From: Dyadobacter linearis
GTDB lineage: Bacteria; Bacteroidota; Bacteroidia; Cytophagales; Spirosomataceae
Assembly (NCBI RefSeq): GCF_907165045.1
Contig: NZ_CAJRAU010000003.1
Span: forward strand, 923,764 to 987,763
Length of the DNA stretch: 64,000 bases
Reading direction: 5' to 3'
In this document: one piece after another, positions 8,966-17,435 of the stretch
Numbering within the stretch: the first letter of the stretch is position 1
Layout: each line of letters opens with the position of its first letter
Made by a program: the position numbers and the translations under genes
Notes under the pieces: generated by a model
Database searches by the model: none
What the model saw: the letters and a program-made list of their open reading frames with translations, nothing else
Told to the model about the DNA's origin: nothing

Positions 8966-10141
8966 ATGAAAAAAGTTGTCTTAACACTAGTCGCTGCACT
9001 CATATTCAGCGTATCCTTAATAGCGCAGGAAAGCGCAGTAACCAAACAAATGCTTGTTTTCCCGCACCAGGAAAAGCATGTTCACGGAAGCAGCATTGTG
9101 AATTTGCCCAACGGCGATTTCCTGGTAACGTGGTTCCAGGGCAGCGGCGAACGCACTGCCGACGATGTGCGGATCATGGGCGCGAGGTTGAAAAAGGGCG
9201 AAAGCAAATGGAGTGAGCCTTTTTTAATGGCCGACACCCCGAATATTCCGGATTGTAACCCGGTTCTTTTCCTGAATGCAAAAGGCAAATTATTTCTGGT
9301 ATGGATTGCGGTGCAGGCGAATCTTTGGGAGCAATCAATTTTGCGGTTTAAAACGTCGACCAACTTTTCAAATGCGGGCCCACCGGTTTGGGAATGGCAG
9401 GATAATATTTTGCTTAAACCCGATAATCGTTTCGCGGAGGAAGTGGAGAAGAAATTCAAAAACCTGCCGCGACTGACCGCAGGCTGGGCAGGATATGCGC
9501 CTAAATATGATGATATGATCATTGAAGCCAGCAAAGATGCCCCAAAACGGAGCATTGGCTGGATGACCAGAATCAAGCCTTTGATTTTGGAGGACGGAAA
9601 AATTATTCTCCCCCTCTACTCCGACGGTTTCAACTTTTCAATCACAGCAATATCCGAAGACGACGGTGCGACCTGGCGACCGGGGTTGCCTATTGTGGGA
9701 AGAGGCCCGATCCAGCCGGCAATTATCAAAAAGAAGAATGGTAACCTGCTCGCATTCATGCGCGACAGCGGCGACGAGCCTACGCGGGTGCATGTCAGCG
9801 AGAGTACCGACAAAGGTGAAACGTGGAAAGCGACCGAAAAAACAGATATCCCTAATACCGCAAGTGTTGAATTAATTGTAATGAAAGACGGCCGCTGGGC
9901 ATTTCTGGGCAATGATATCGACAATGGACGCTATGAACTTACGCTGAGAATTTCTGACGATGAAGGCAAATCGTGGAAACGCGGCTGGATAGAAAAAGAC
10001 GAAACCAAACGGGGCGGCTACTCCTACCCTTCTCTGATACAAACGCCCGATGGAATGCTGCACATGACGTATTCGCACCATCCCGAAAAAGGAAAAAAGT
10101 CTATTAAATATGTTGTCGTTGACCCGGCACGCTTACCTTAA
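8966..10141 (+). CDS. Sialidase-like exo-glycosidase (BNR repeats)
   Basis: A 391-residue secreted protein with a signal peptide to about residue 20. It has three Asp-box repeats (S-x-D-x-G-x-x-W): SEDDGATW at 230-237, STDKGETW at 280-287 and SDDEGKSW at 330-337. The six-bladed sialidase-type fold is therefore likely. The layout resembles the predicted neuraminidase group (COG4692), members of which include enzymes acting on sugars other than sialic acid, so substrate is open. It lies seven bases after one propeller/helical-domain gene and 11 bases before its paralogue, which suggests the three act on the same glycan. Confidence 0.82.
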   Translation: MKKVVLTLVAALIFSVSLIAQESAVTKQMLVFPHQEKHVHGSSIVNLPNGDFLVTWFQGSGERTADDVRIMGARLKKGESKWSEPFLMADTPNIPDCNPVLFLNAKGKLFLVWIAVQANLWEQSILRFKTSTNFSNAGPPVWEWQDNILLKPDNRFAEEVEKKFKNLPRLTAGWAGYAPKYDDMIIEASKDAPKRSIGWMTRIKPLILEDGKIILPLYSDGFNFSITAISEDDGATWRPGLPIVGRGPIQPAIIKKKNGNLLAFMRDSGDEPTRVHVSESTDKGETWKATEKTDIPNTASVELIVMKDGRWAFLGNDIDNGRYELTLRISDDEGKSWKRGWIEKDETKRGGYSYPSLIQTPDGMLHMTYSHHPEKGKKSIKYVVVDPARLP

Positions 10142-10152
10142 ATTCCATTTTA

Positions 10153-12381
10153 ATGCAACGACCTACCTTTACCCAACTCCTGGCACTTGCTCTTGTTACA
10201 CTGCTACCGCACTTCGGGAGCCAGGCTCAATCCGTTTATCAGGACAAGCCTTTTTTGCAGGATTACAGTGTCAAATACTACGCTGACACCACCAAAAGCC
10301 ACTTACTTCAGGTAGCAGCTGATCGCAATGGTAATATTGAAATTTTAGCAAAAGAAGGCTTGCAGCATATTCAGGACGGTCAATTTTTGCATCCGGGCGC
10401 TGTAAAACCGAATAATAGTTACCGGTTCATGAAGGATAAAAAGATCAGCGCGCTGCTGTCTTACGATAATCAGTTTGTGTACCTCGCGCAGTCGGTGGTA
10501 CTAAGCAATGCCTGGGCCGGGACTTTGTTCTCGAAACATACATTGCCGGCGGCGAAGACTTTTGCTGGTGGAAGTGATTTTACTTTCCTGGTTTCCGAGG
10601 GTCCGTCGCTTCAATTGATCAAAGATTCGAAAACATTATGGAGCGGCAAGCTGCCAGACGATAACGCGATCGACATTACTTACCAGCCGACAAAAAATGT
10701 GTTCTGGATTTTGGGTAAAAAATCAATGTACTCCTTTACAGTTGCTGATAAAAAATTGACCAAAGCGCTGGAAGGAGCAAATTTCACTTGTTTTACGCTG
10801 GCAAATAAAGAAAGTAACCTGGTAGTCGGCACCAGCGATGGTTATCATTCTTTTGATATAAAAACAGGAAAGCAGGCAGGTACAATTATGAAAAAGCTGC
10901 CTGCTACCAAGATCAATACTGTAAAAGAGATCAATGGGAAATTGTGGTTTGGGTCTGATGCGGGGGCATTTGCGCTACGGGAAGACGGTAAATATGATTA
11001 CTATTTCGGTGAACGCTGGCTGCCGGGAAATATCGTTAAAGACATTGAACCGGGCCCGAAAAACTCAGTACTAATTTTGACTACGAGGGGCTTAGGCCAG
11101 ATTCATTTTAAAATGATGACACTGGAAGAAAAGGCTGCGTTTTTTGGTGAACAGGTAAGAAAACGGCATATCCGAAACGGTTTCAATGCCACGCTGGTAG
11201 GAATGGAACGCGGTAACCTCGCGACGGGCCACATGGAAGATTCGGACAATGACGGGCTTTGGACTTCAATGTATCTGGGCGGTGAGATATTCAGGTATGC
11301 GGTTACCAAAGATCCGGAAGCATTGCAGAATTGCCGGGAATCGATGGACGCGATGGAAAGGTTGTACACGGTTAACCCTGTCCCAGGTTTCCCTGCGCGG
11401 TCGTTTGAACGCTCTGGGCATATTAAGGAGCTGCACGATCAGGAACGTTGGCAGCATTCACCTGAAAAGGAATGGGACTGGAAATCGACTACCAGCAGCG
11501 ACGAAGTGATCGGCCACATATTTGCATTCGGCGCGGCGGCGGAGCTGATCGATGATGCTGCGATAAAGAAACAGGCAGTTATGCTGATCGATACTGTCAT
11601 GTCGCACATTGTTAAAAACAATATGTACCTCATCGATTTTGATGGAAAACCGACGATGTGGGGCAAGTGGAACCCGGAATATGTCAACTCGTTTCCAACC
11701 AATGTAGGTGACCGAAAACTGAATTCGTCGAATATCATTTCAATGCTGCAGACAGCTTATCATTTTACCAAAAAGGAAAAATACAAGGCAAAAGCATTCG
11801 AGCTGATGACGAAATATGGTTACCTCGAAAATATGATGCGTTCGATGAAAGAGATCGGAAAAGCGCCCGCCGATGCCGATGAACACGCCAAACACATGTC
11901 CGACGGCTGGAACCACTCTGATGATGAAATGTATTTTGTAGGGTATTGGGGTTTGTACAGATATGCATTTAATGATACTTTGAAAGCCAAATACAAAGAG
12001 TCAATACTTGATCACTGGGAAGCCGAGCGGCCGGAAAAAGAAGGAGCGTGGAATATTTTTACAGCTTTGACAGGCACAAAGGAATTTGACCTGAACGAGG
12101 CGGCCTGGTATTTACGGGAACATCCGCTTGATATGATTGACTGGGTAATCAAGAACAGTCACCGTAAGGATATTGAAATGTTGGAGCCCAATTTCCGGAA
12201 GCAAACCACCAAAGAAGTGCTACCACCAGACGAGCGTCCCATTCAGCGGCACAATGCGAATATGTTTAGCTTGGATAGAAATGGCGGAAATGGCGCTTCT
12301 GAGCACAGTGCGGGTGATATCTGGCTGCTACCCTATTGGTTGGGAAGATATTTAGGTGTAATCAGTGCTCCTCAAAAGTAG
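10153..12381 (+). CDS. Propeller protein with C-terminal helical domain (copy 2)
   Basis: A 742-residue paralogue of the protein at 6700-8958. It has a signal peptide (cleavage near GSQAQS, residues 22-27) rather than a clear lipobox. Both mature proteins open with the same VYQDKPF/FYQDKPF segment. A degenerate beta-propeller covers about residues 40-310 (units such as KLWFGSDAGAFAL). The C-terminal alpha-rich domain carries DSDNDGLWTSMYLGGEIFRY and SSDEVIGH at 448-455, matching SSDEMCGH in copy 1, and the shared ending WLLPYWLGRYLG (WLLPYWMGRYLG in copy 1). The conserved SSDE-x-x-GH and D-x-D-N-D-G segments are candidate active-site or metal-site residues (inference). Confidence 0.75.
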   Translation: MQRPTFTQLLALALVTLLPHFGSQAQSVYQDKPFLQDYSVKYYADTTKSHLLQVAADRNGNIEILAKEGLQHIQDGQFLHPGAVKPNNSYRFMKDKKISALLSYDNQFVYLAQSVVLSNAWAGTLFSKHTLPAAKTFAGGSDFTFLVSEGPSLQLIKDSKTLWSGKLPDDNAIDITYQPTKNVFWILGKKSMYSFTVADKKLTKALEGANFTCFTLANKESNLVVGTSDGYHSFDIKTGKQAGTIMKKLPATKINTVKEINGKLWFGSDAGAFALREDGKYDYYFGERWLPGNIVKDIEPGPKNSVLILTTRGLGQIHFKMMTLEEKAAFFGEQVRKRHIRNGFNATLVGMERGNLATGHMEDSDNDGLWTSMYLGGEIFRYAVTKDPEALQNCRESMDAMERLYTVNPVPGFPARSFERSGHIKELHDQERWQHSPEKEWDWKSTTSSDEVIGHIFAFGAAAELIDDAAIKKQAVMLIDTVMSHIVKNNMYLIDFDGKPTMWGKWNPEYVNSFPTNVGDRKLNSSNIISMLQTAYHFTKKEKYKAKAFELMTKYGYLENMMRSMKEIGKAPADADEHAKHMSDGWNHSDDEMYFVGYWGLYRYAFNDTLKAKYKESILDHWEAERPEKEGAWNIFTALTGTKEFDLNEAAWYLREHPLDMIDWVIKNSHRKDIEMLEPNFRKQTTKEVLPPDERPIQRHNANMFSLDRNGGNGASEHSAGDIWLLPYWLGRYLGVISAPQK

Positions 12382-12385
12382 CGTT

Positions 12386-13705
12386 ATGTTTAAAGTTCTG
12401 GAAGAAAAGCAGCTTACGCACGATCTGAGTTACCACCACGATCTGGATAATAATGACAATTTTTCACCAGATGGAAAATGGCTGGTTTACGATACCCGAA
12501 CTGACGAAGGCGGCATTCCTGAATCGGCCCGGATTGAAAAAGTGTCCATTGAAACGGGAGAAATCAAGACAGTTTACGAGATACAAAACAATGGAAACTG
12601 GGGACCCGGAGTTGGTGCGGTAAGTTACAGCCCGGTGGAAGATGCGGTCGTTTTTATCCACGGATTGCCCGGCTGCACGCCTGAAAACCCCTATCAGCAA
12701 TGGAGGCGAACAGGCGTAATTGTCCGTGATAGTGAACCTGGCAAGCCGATTTTTATGGACGCCCGGGATATTACTCCGCCATTTAGGCCCGGCGCATTGC
12801 GCGGCGGCACCCACCGCCACGAATGGAGCGGCGATGGAAAATGGATTGGATTTACTTACAATGATGCAATTCTGCAAACGCTGGAAGATATTACTGGTAC
12901 AAAGCGCAACTTGCGCACTATTGGCGTATCGAAGAATATCGGTCCGGTATTCGTTAATGAAAATGCTGAGAATATTTCCGGTGAATGGTTTAGTGTGCTG
13001 GTAGTGAGAGTAGTACCTAACCCTATTCCCGGAAGCGACGAGATCAGTCACGCAGCAAGCGACAGTTGGATTGGCAAAAACGGGTATCAAAAATTGGACG
13101 GTAATTGGCAAATAGCGAGAGCCTTTCTCGGTACCATTGTTGATAATCAAGGAAATGAGGTACTGGAAGTTTTCGTGGTCGATATACCCGATGATATTAC
13201 AAAGCCGGGAGAGTTTGGCCCGTTGGAAGGTACAGATAATGATTTTCCAATGCCACCAGCAGTTACCGTTCAAAAGCGACTCACATTTACCGCTAATTCA
13301 CCATTTCCAGGTTGCAGCGGAATTGTCAGATCGTCACCAGACGGCTCGCAGCTTGCATTTATAGCAAAAGACAAAAGTGGAATCAACCAGATTTTCACCA
13401 TTTCGCCACTCGGCGGAGCACCTCAGCAACTTACCTGGCATGATTCGGACGTAACCGGAAACCTCCGCTGGCATCCCGGCGGAGAATCTGTTACTTATGT
13501 ATGGAAAGGAAGCATTGTGAGCTGCAAAGTGGGTAATGCAGATTTTGCTGAGCGCATTCAAGTATTGACAAAGCCTTCGGAACAAGCGCCTGCTAATCTG
13601 GTTTGGTCACATCATGGGAAGGTCTTGGCTTTTAATAGGTTGATTGAGGATTTGAATACGGGTGTCGGGAGCCGGCAGGTGTTTGTGTTGGGAGTAGATA
13701 TCTAG
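12386..13705 (+). CDS. DUF3748-like TolB-type propeller protein
   Basis: A 439-residue protein of the DUF3748 type, as I recall it from E. coli YidR. It opens with KQLTHDLSYHHDLDNNDNFSPDGKWLVYDTR and carries TolB-like repeats with S-P-D-G cores (for example IVRSSPDGSQLAFIAKDKSG). No signal peptide is seen, so it may be cytoplasmic. I chose the ATG at 12386, four bases after the previous stop; a GTG at 12365 would add seven residues inside the preceding gene. Last gene of the five-gene operon beginning at 4778. Function unknown; sugar-related by context. Confidence 0.75.
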   Translation: MFKVLEEKQLTHDLSYHHDLDNNDNFSPDGKWLVYDTRTDEGGIPESARIEKVSIETGEIKTVYEIQNNGNWGPGVGAVSYSPVEDAVVFIHGLPGCTPENPYQQWRRTGVIVRDSEPGKPIFMDARDITPPFRPGALRGGTHRHEWSGDGKWIGFTYNDAILQTLEDITGTKRNLRTIGVSKNIGPVFVNENAENISGEWFSVLVVRVVPNPIPGSDEISHAASDSWIGKNGYQKLDGNWQIARAFLGTIVDNQGNEVLEVFVVDIPDDITKPGEFGPLEGTDNDFPMPPAVTVQKRLTFTANSPFPGCSGIVRSSPDGSQLAFIAKDKSGINQIFTISPLGGAPQQLTWHDSDVTGNLRWHPGGESVTYVWKGSIVSCKVGNADFAERIQVLTKPSEQAPANLVWSHHGKVLAFNRLIEDLNTGVGSRQVFVLGVDI

Positions 13706-13717
13706 CTTCTCCTCAAC

Positions 13718-14029
13718 TCAATTATCGATTGAACGTGAAAATTTAGCAGATTTTTTTACAGGTACTCCCGTTACGATCTCAATGATCGGCGCATTCAATT
13801 CGGCTTCTAATTTAGCCAATGATTTGAGTGTGAGATTATGTCCACCATTGAGCCATTTACTGATTTCAGACGGACTTTTTCCCAGCCTACTTGCGAGATC
13901 TCTCTGAGTTATCTGCTGATCGTGCATTAACTCATGTATTCGTACGACGATATCACCGTACAAGCGTGCGAATACAGCTGACTCGGGTGGAGCCTCAGCC
14001 AAGATTTGTTCCGCAATTTTACTCCTCAT
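13718..14029 (-). CDS. Xre-type HTH regulator, antitoxin-like
   Basis: A 103-residue protein with a Cro/CI-type helix-turn-helix at about residues 36-62 (QQITQRDLASRLGKSPSEIS, followed by KWLNGGHNLTLKSLAKLE). Size and architecture fit an antitoxin or small autoregulated repressor. It lies 12 bases downstream of a frameshifted small reading frame on the same strand, and a perfect 22-bp palindrome stands in front of that pair. It is convergent with the DUF3748 gene. The arrangement suggests a two-gene module whose first member is now broken or recoded. Confidence 0.82.
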   Translation of the reverse strand: MRSKIAEQILAEAPPESAVFARLYGDIVVRIHELMHDQQITQRDLASRLGKSPSEISKWLNGGHNLTLKSLAKLEAELNAPIIEIVTGVPVKKSAKFSRSIDN

Positions 14030-14041
14030 GATATTGGAAGT

Positions 14042-14207
14042 TTAAAGGATGATCTCTTCCCCGGATTGGAAATGATTTAATTTTCTAGTGTCAGTATCAA
14101 CGGTAATAACTCCGTCTGCAATTTTCCGGGTAATCTTTTTTGCAAAATGTATAAAACATGGTCTTCAAGCATTCGTCATTCCAGATCTCTATTGAGAATT
14201 CTTTCAT
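14042..14207 (-). pseudogene. Frameshifted small partner gene of the HTH regulator
   Basis: Reading leftward from an ATG at 14207, the frame MKEFSIEIWNDECLKTMFYT is open for 36 codons and stops at 14097. A second frame, containing ITRKIADGVITVDTDTRK and ending HFQSGEEIIL at 14042, has coding character but no start codon. Removing one base from the A6 run read on the minus strand (plus-strand T-run at about 14136-14141) joins them into one protein of about 54 residues that ends 12 bases before the HTH start. It is therefore a recent frameshift, a sequencing error or a recoded gene. Family not recognised. Confidence 0.5.
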
Positions 14208-14224
14208 AATATTTCGCCATAAAT

Positions 14225-14246
14225 ATATTCACTTATAAGTGAATAT
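14225..14246. promoter_or_regulatory. Perfect 22-bp palindrome, probable operator
   Basis: Two exact 11-base half-sites, ATATTCACTTA and its reverse complement, meet without a spacer. The site lies 17 bases before the small ATG at 14207 and upstream of the HTH gene, the usual place for an autoregulatory operator of a toxin-antitoxin-type operon. Confidence 0.6.
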
Positions 14247-14453
14247 GCTAGCCATTATTTAGTTGTAATTTGAAGGTCTCGCTTTAATCAGGTTTGGTAG
14301 CAAAGCATTTATCCACCGGCTATCATCAAGCTTTCACAATAGACAACCTTCCGTGATGTAAGGGAGAGCCCTGGTATTCTACGTCTCATGGAAACGCCTG
14401 GAATTCAATTCAGAAACTGGCTCTGAAAAATTAATCCCAAAACCAATTAAAAA

Positions 14454-15659
14454 ATGATTCAAACAATGCGCTGGTTTGGGCCGAATGATCCGGTGTCTTT
14501 GATGGATATCCGGCAGGCTGGATGCAGCGGAGTAGTCAGTGCATTGCACCAGATTCCTGTTGGTGAAGTTTGGTCGATTGAAGCAATTGAAGAGAGGAAA
14601 GGGTTGATTGAAACTGGAAATGGGCAGTTTACTTCGCTCAACTGGATTGTAGTGGAAAGTCTGCCTGTTCACGAGGATATCAAAAAAGGACTTCCTTCGC
14701 GGGAGCGATATATCAGTAACTATAAAGAGTCACTTCGAAATCTGGCGGCTTCCGGGATCAAAACGGTTTGCTACAACTTCATGCCTGTTTTAGACTGGTC
14801 GCGCACAAAGCTTGATTATACCTTGCCGGAGGGCCAGAAAACGCTACGCTTCGTTTGGGAGGATTTCGCGCTATTTGATTTGTATATTTTGCAAAGACCG
14901 GGTGCTTTCGACGATTACGAAATGGAGGTGCAAGAATCAGCGTTGTCTAAGCTGAATGCAATGTCGCAGGAGGAGATAGGTGCATTGACAAATACCGTTT
15001 TACTGGGCCTGCCTGGCTCGGAAGAAGCTTTTGAACTCACTGAATTTCAAAGTCTGCTAAATGCGTACACGGAAATCGGGGACAAAGAGTTGCGTGAAAA
15101 TCTGTATTACTTTATTGGTCAGATCGCACCACTTGCTCAGGAATTGGGCATTAACCTTTGCATTCACCCTGATGATCCTCCGAAATCATTGCTCGGACTT
15201 CCCCGCGTAGTAAGTACCGAATCCGATCTTGCAGAACTCCTGCAATCCTGCGATGTGCGGGCTAATGGAATTACATTTTGCACCGGCTCGCTCGGCGTTC
15301 GCGCGGATAATAATCTGCCCGAAATGGTGAGAAAGTTTGGCGACCGCATTCATTTTGTGCATTTGAGAACTACAAAACGGGACAGCGATAATCCATTGAA
15401 CTTTCACGAAGCGCCGCATTTGGAAGGCGATGTGGATATGTATGAAGTGGTAAAAGCTTTGGTGCAAGAAGAGAAAAGGAGAAACGAAAACCAATACACT
15501 GACAACCAGCTTCCTATGCGACCAGATCACGGTTTTCAAATGCTGAATGATCTCAATAAAAGAACCTATCCCGGCTATTCTGCGATCGGCCGGTTGAAGG
15601 CGCTGGCAGAATTACGTGGACTGGAAATGAGTATTTTACGGTCGCTCCCGCAGTTTTAA
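14454..15659 (+). CDS. uxuA: Mannonate dehydratase
   Basis: UxuA dehydrates D-mannonate to 2-keto-3-deoxygluconate in hexuronate catabolism in the cytoplasm. The 401-residue protein starts QTMRWFGPNDPVSLMDIRQAG, the typical UxuA N-terminus, and has CIHPDDPP and GITFCTGSLGVR in the metal-site and active-site region and MRPDHGFQM near the C-terminus. Length fits the family. It is followed 29 bases later by a short-chain dehydrogenase that probably supplies the preceding fructuronate reductase step. Confidence 0.95.
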   Translation: MIQTMRWFGPNDPVSLMDIRQAGCSGVVSALHQIPVGEVWSIEAIEERKGLIETGNGQFTSLNWIVVESLPVHEDIKKGLPSRERYISNYKESLRNLAASGIKTVCYNFMPVLDWSRTKLDYTLPEGQKTLRFVWEDFALFDLYILQRPGAFDDYEMEVQESALSKLNAMSQEEIGALTNTVLLGLPGSEEAFELTEFQSLLNAYTEIGDKELRENLYYFIGQIAPLAQELGINLCIHPDDPPKSLLGLPRVVSTESDLAELLQSCDVRANGITFCTGSLGVRADNNLPEMVRKFGDRIHFVHLRTTKRDSDNPLNFHEAPHLEGDVDMYEVVKALVQEEKRRNENQYTDNQLPMRPDHGFQMLNDLNKRTYPGYSAIGRLKALAELRGLEMSILRSLPQF

Positions 15660-15688
15660 CAATAATCCACATTTACAAAGGCTTGTAT

Positions 15689-16477
15689 ATGCCAGAAGAA
15701 TTAGCATTAAAAACGGCGCAAGCGATGTTCTCGCTGGAAGGAAAACGCGCTCTGATAACAGGAGGTGGCAGCGGAATTGGGTTTTACATAGCGCAATGCA
15801 TGATTTCCGCAGGCGCGAAAGTGATCTTAACCGGTCGCAGAGAGGCAGTTTTACAAGAGGCAGTCAATACGCTCGGCCCGGAAAACGCTTCCTGTTTCGT
15901 CAATGATATTACCGATCTGAAATCCATTCCTGCATTAATTGAGAATATCGAAACGAATGTCGGCGAGATTGACATTCTAATCAATAATGCAGGTATTAAT
16001 ATGAAAAAGCACGCGGTGGAAGTGACCGATGAGGATTTTGACCGTATTATACAAACCAACCTGCACGCGGTATTTTCTGTAACGCGAGAATGCGGCAAGA
16101 GAATGATCGAGCGGAAAAGAGGATCTATTATCATGATCACTTCCATGGCCGCGCTTTACGGAATCGACCGGGTAGTGGCTTACACTGCGTCCAAATCTGC
16201 AATCGGAGGAATGGTAAAGGCTTTGACAACCGAATTTTCACCTTATAATGTGCGTGTCAATGCAATCGCACCCGGTTTTATCGAAACCCCAATGATGCTC
16301 ACCGCCATGAACGGAGACCCTTCCCGCCGCGACAAAGCAATGGACCGCACACCAATGGGAACCTGGGGCAAACCCGACGATATTGGCTGGGCAGCAGTGT
16401 TCCTTGCCTCAGAGGCGGCGAAGTTTATTACCGGGGTTTCGTTGCCGGTTGATGGGGGGAATTCGATTGGGTTTTAA
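15689..16477 (+). CDS. SDR oxidoreductase, probable fructuronate reductase
   Basis: A classical short-chain dehydrogenase of 262 residues: NAD(P)-binding TGGGSGIG at about 24-31, the NNAG motif in INNAGINMKK, and catalytic Ser152, Tyr165 and Lys169 (YTASK). It resembles gluconate 5-dehydrogenase and KduD-type enzymes. Placed directly after uxuA, it most likely interconverts D-fructuronate and D-mannonate in place of the unrelated UxuB (inference from context). I chose the ATG at 15689 over a TTG two codons upstream. Confidence 0.85.
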   Translation: MPEELALKTAQAMFSLEGKRALITGGGSGIGFYIAQCMISAGAKVILTGRREAVLQEAVNTLGPENASCFVNDITDLKSIPALIENIETNVGEIDILINNAGINMKKHAVEVTDEDFDRIIQTNLHAVFSVTRECGKRMIERKRGSIIMITSMAALYGIDRVVAYTASKSAIGGMVKALTTEFSPYNVRVNAIAPGFIETPMMLTAMNGDPSRRDKAMDRTPMGTWGKPDDIGWAAVFLASEAAKFITGVSLPVDGGNSIGF

Positions 16478-16499
16478 TCTCAGACTGAGTAAATGAAAG

Positions 16500-16516
16500 C
16501 GTTACATATTGTAACG
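16500..16516. promoter_or_regulatory. Inverted repeat, possible operator
   Basis: CGTTACA-TAT-TGTAACG is a perfect 7-bp inverted repeat 44 bases before the ThuA gene. There is no T-run after it, so an operator is more likely than a terminator. Confidence 0.4.
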
Positions 16517-16559
16517 TCTTTGAAGTGACTATTTTCTTAAGGAATCCAAACCCATTAAA

Positions 16560-17402
16560 ATGAAACAAAGAAACTACCTAAAAGCACTTTCGCTGGCTGT
16601 CTGCATGATCTGCTTAACCAGCTTTTCATTTGAAACTTTCGCGCAAAAAATCAAATGGAACAAGGTCAAAGTGCTGGTTTATACCCGTAATGGGAAGGGT
16701 TATGTGCATGATAATATTGCGAGTTCGGTGGCGGCGATTCAGGCGCTGGGGAAGCAGAATGGATTTGCGGTGGATTCTTCTTCTGATGCTTCCAAGTTCA
16801 CCGAAGATAACCTCAAACAATATGATTTATTGATTTTTTCAAATACCAATAATGATGTATTTGATACTGATGCCCAGCGCGTTGCATTGATGCGGTACAT
16901 TCAGGCGGGCGGAAATTTTTTGGGAATCCATTCGGCTTCGGGTACAGAGCGGAAATGGCGGTGGTTTAAAGATATGCTCGGCGGTACTTTCTTCTGGCAT
17001 GAGCCCGGACAGAGTTTTTCAGTAAAAATACTTGATCCTAAAAATCCGTCACTGGCGCACTTACCTGCGACCTGGAACCGGGAAAAAGATGAGTTCTATT
17101 TCGTCAAAGAAATGGTGGTTAACCTGAATGTACTGGCTGTCAACGACCATACTACCATTCAAAAACCTGCCGGAAAAGCGCTGGACACATTTGGTACTAT
17201 TTTCCCTTCCGTGTGGTGGCATGAATACGACGGCGGTCGCGCATTTTATACTTCCATTGGTCACGAAAAAACCGACTACGAAAAGGAAGATTTGAGAAAA
17301 CACCTTCTTGGTGCTATTGAATGGGCGATTGGGCCGCAGAAACCAAGAAATTATAGTAAAGCTTACGCAACCAGTCCGCAAGATGAAGTGCGCAGGAAAT
17401 AA
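16560..17402 (+). CDS. ThuA-domain secreted protein
   Basis: A 280-residue ThuA-like protein (glutamine-amidotransferase-like fold) with a signal peptide ending near ETFAQK (about residue 29). Family segments are VLVYTRNGKGYVHDNI, IQAGGNFLGIHSASGTERKW and the C-terminal TSIGHEKTDYEKEDLRKHLLGAIEWA. ThuA proteins act in sugar metabolism, including trehalose and 3-keto-sugar routes, but the exact reaction is uncertain. It lies 33 bases before a Tat-exported Gfo/Idh oxidoreductase, a common pairing in Bacteroidota and Planctomycetes. Confidence 0.88.
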   Translation: MKQRNYLKALSLAVCMICLTSFSFETFAQKIKWNKVKVLVYTRNGKGYVHDNIASSVAAIQALGKQNGFAVDSSSDASKFTEDNLKQYDLLIFSNTNNDVFDTDAQRVALMRYIQAGGNFLGIHSASGTERKWRWFKDMLGGTFFWHEPGQSFSVKILDPKNPSLAHLPATWNREKDEFYFVKEMVVNLNVLAVNDHTTIQKPAGKALDTFGTIFPSVWWHEYDGGRAFYTSIGHEKTDYEKEDLRKHLLGAIEWAIGPQKPRNYSKAYATSPQDEVRRK

Positions 17403-17435
17403 GATAAAAAACATTCATCCTAACCTTGAAAGGCA

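Noticed and set aside
6700..12381. Hybrid two-component sensors
   Set aside because: The propellers are of Reg_prop type, but there is no transmembrane segment after them and no histidine kinase, receiver or AraC domain; the C-terminal part is a different alpha-rich domain.
12464..13273. 269-codon minus-strand frame inside the DUF3748 gene
   Set aside because: Composition is that of an antisense shadow; the plus frame has the clear S-P-D-G propeller repeats.
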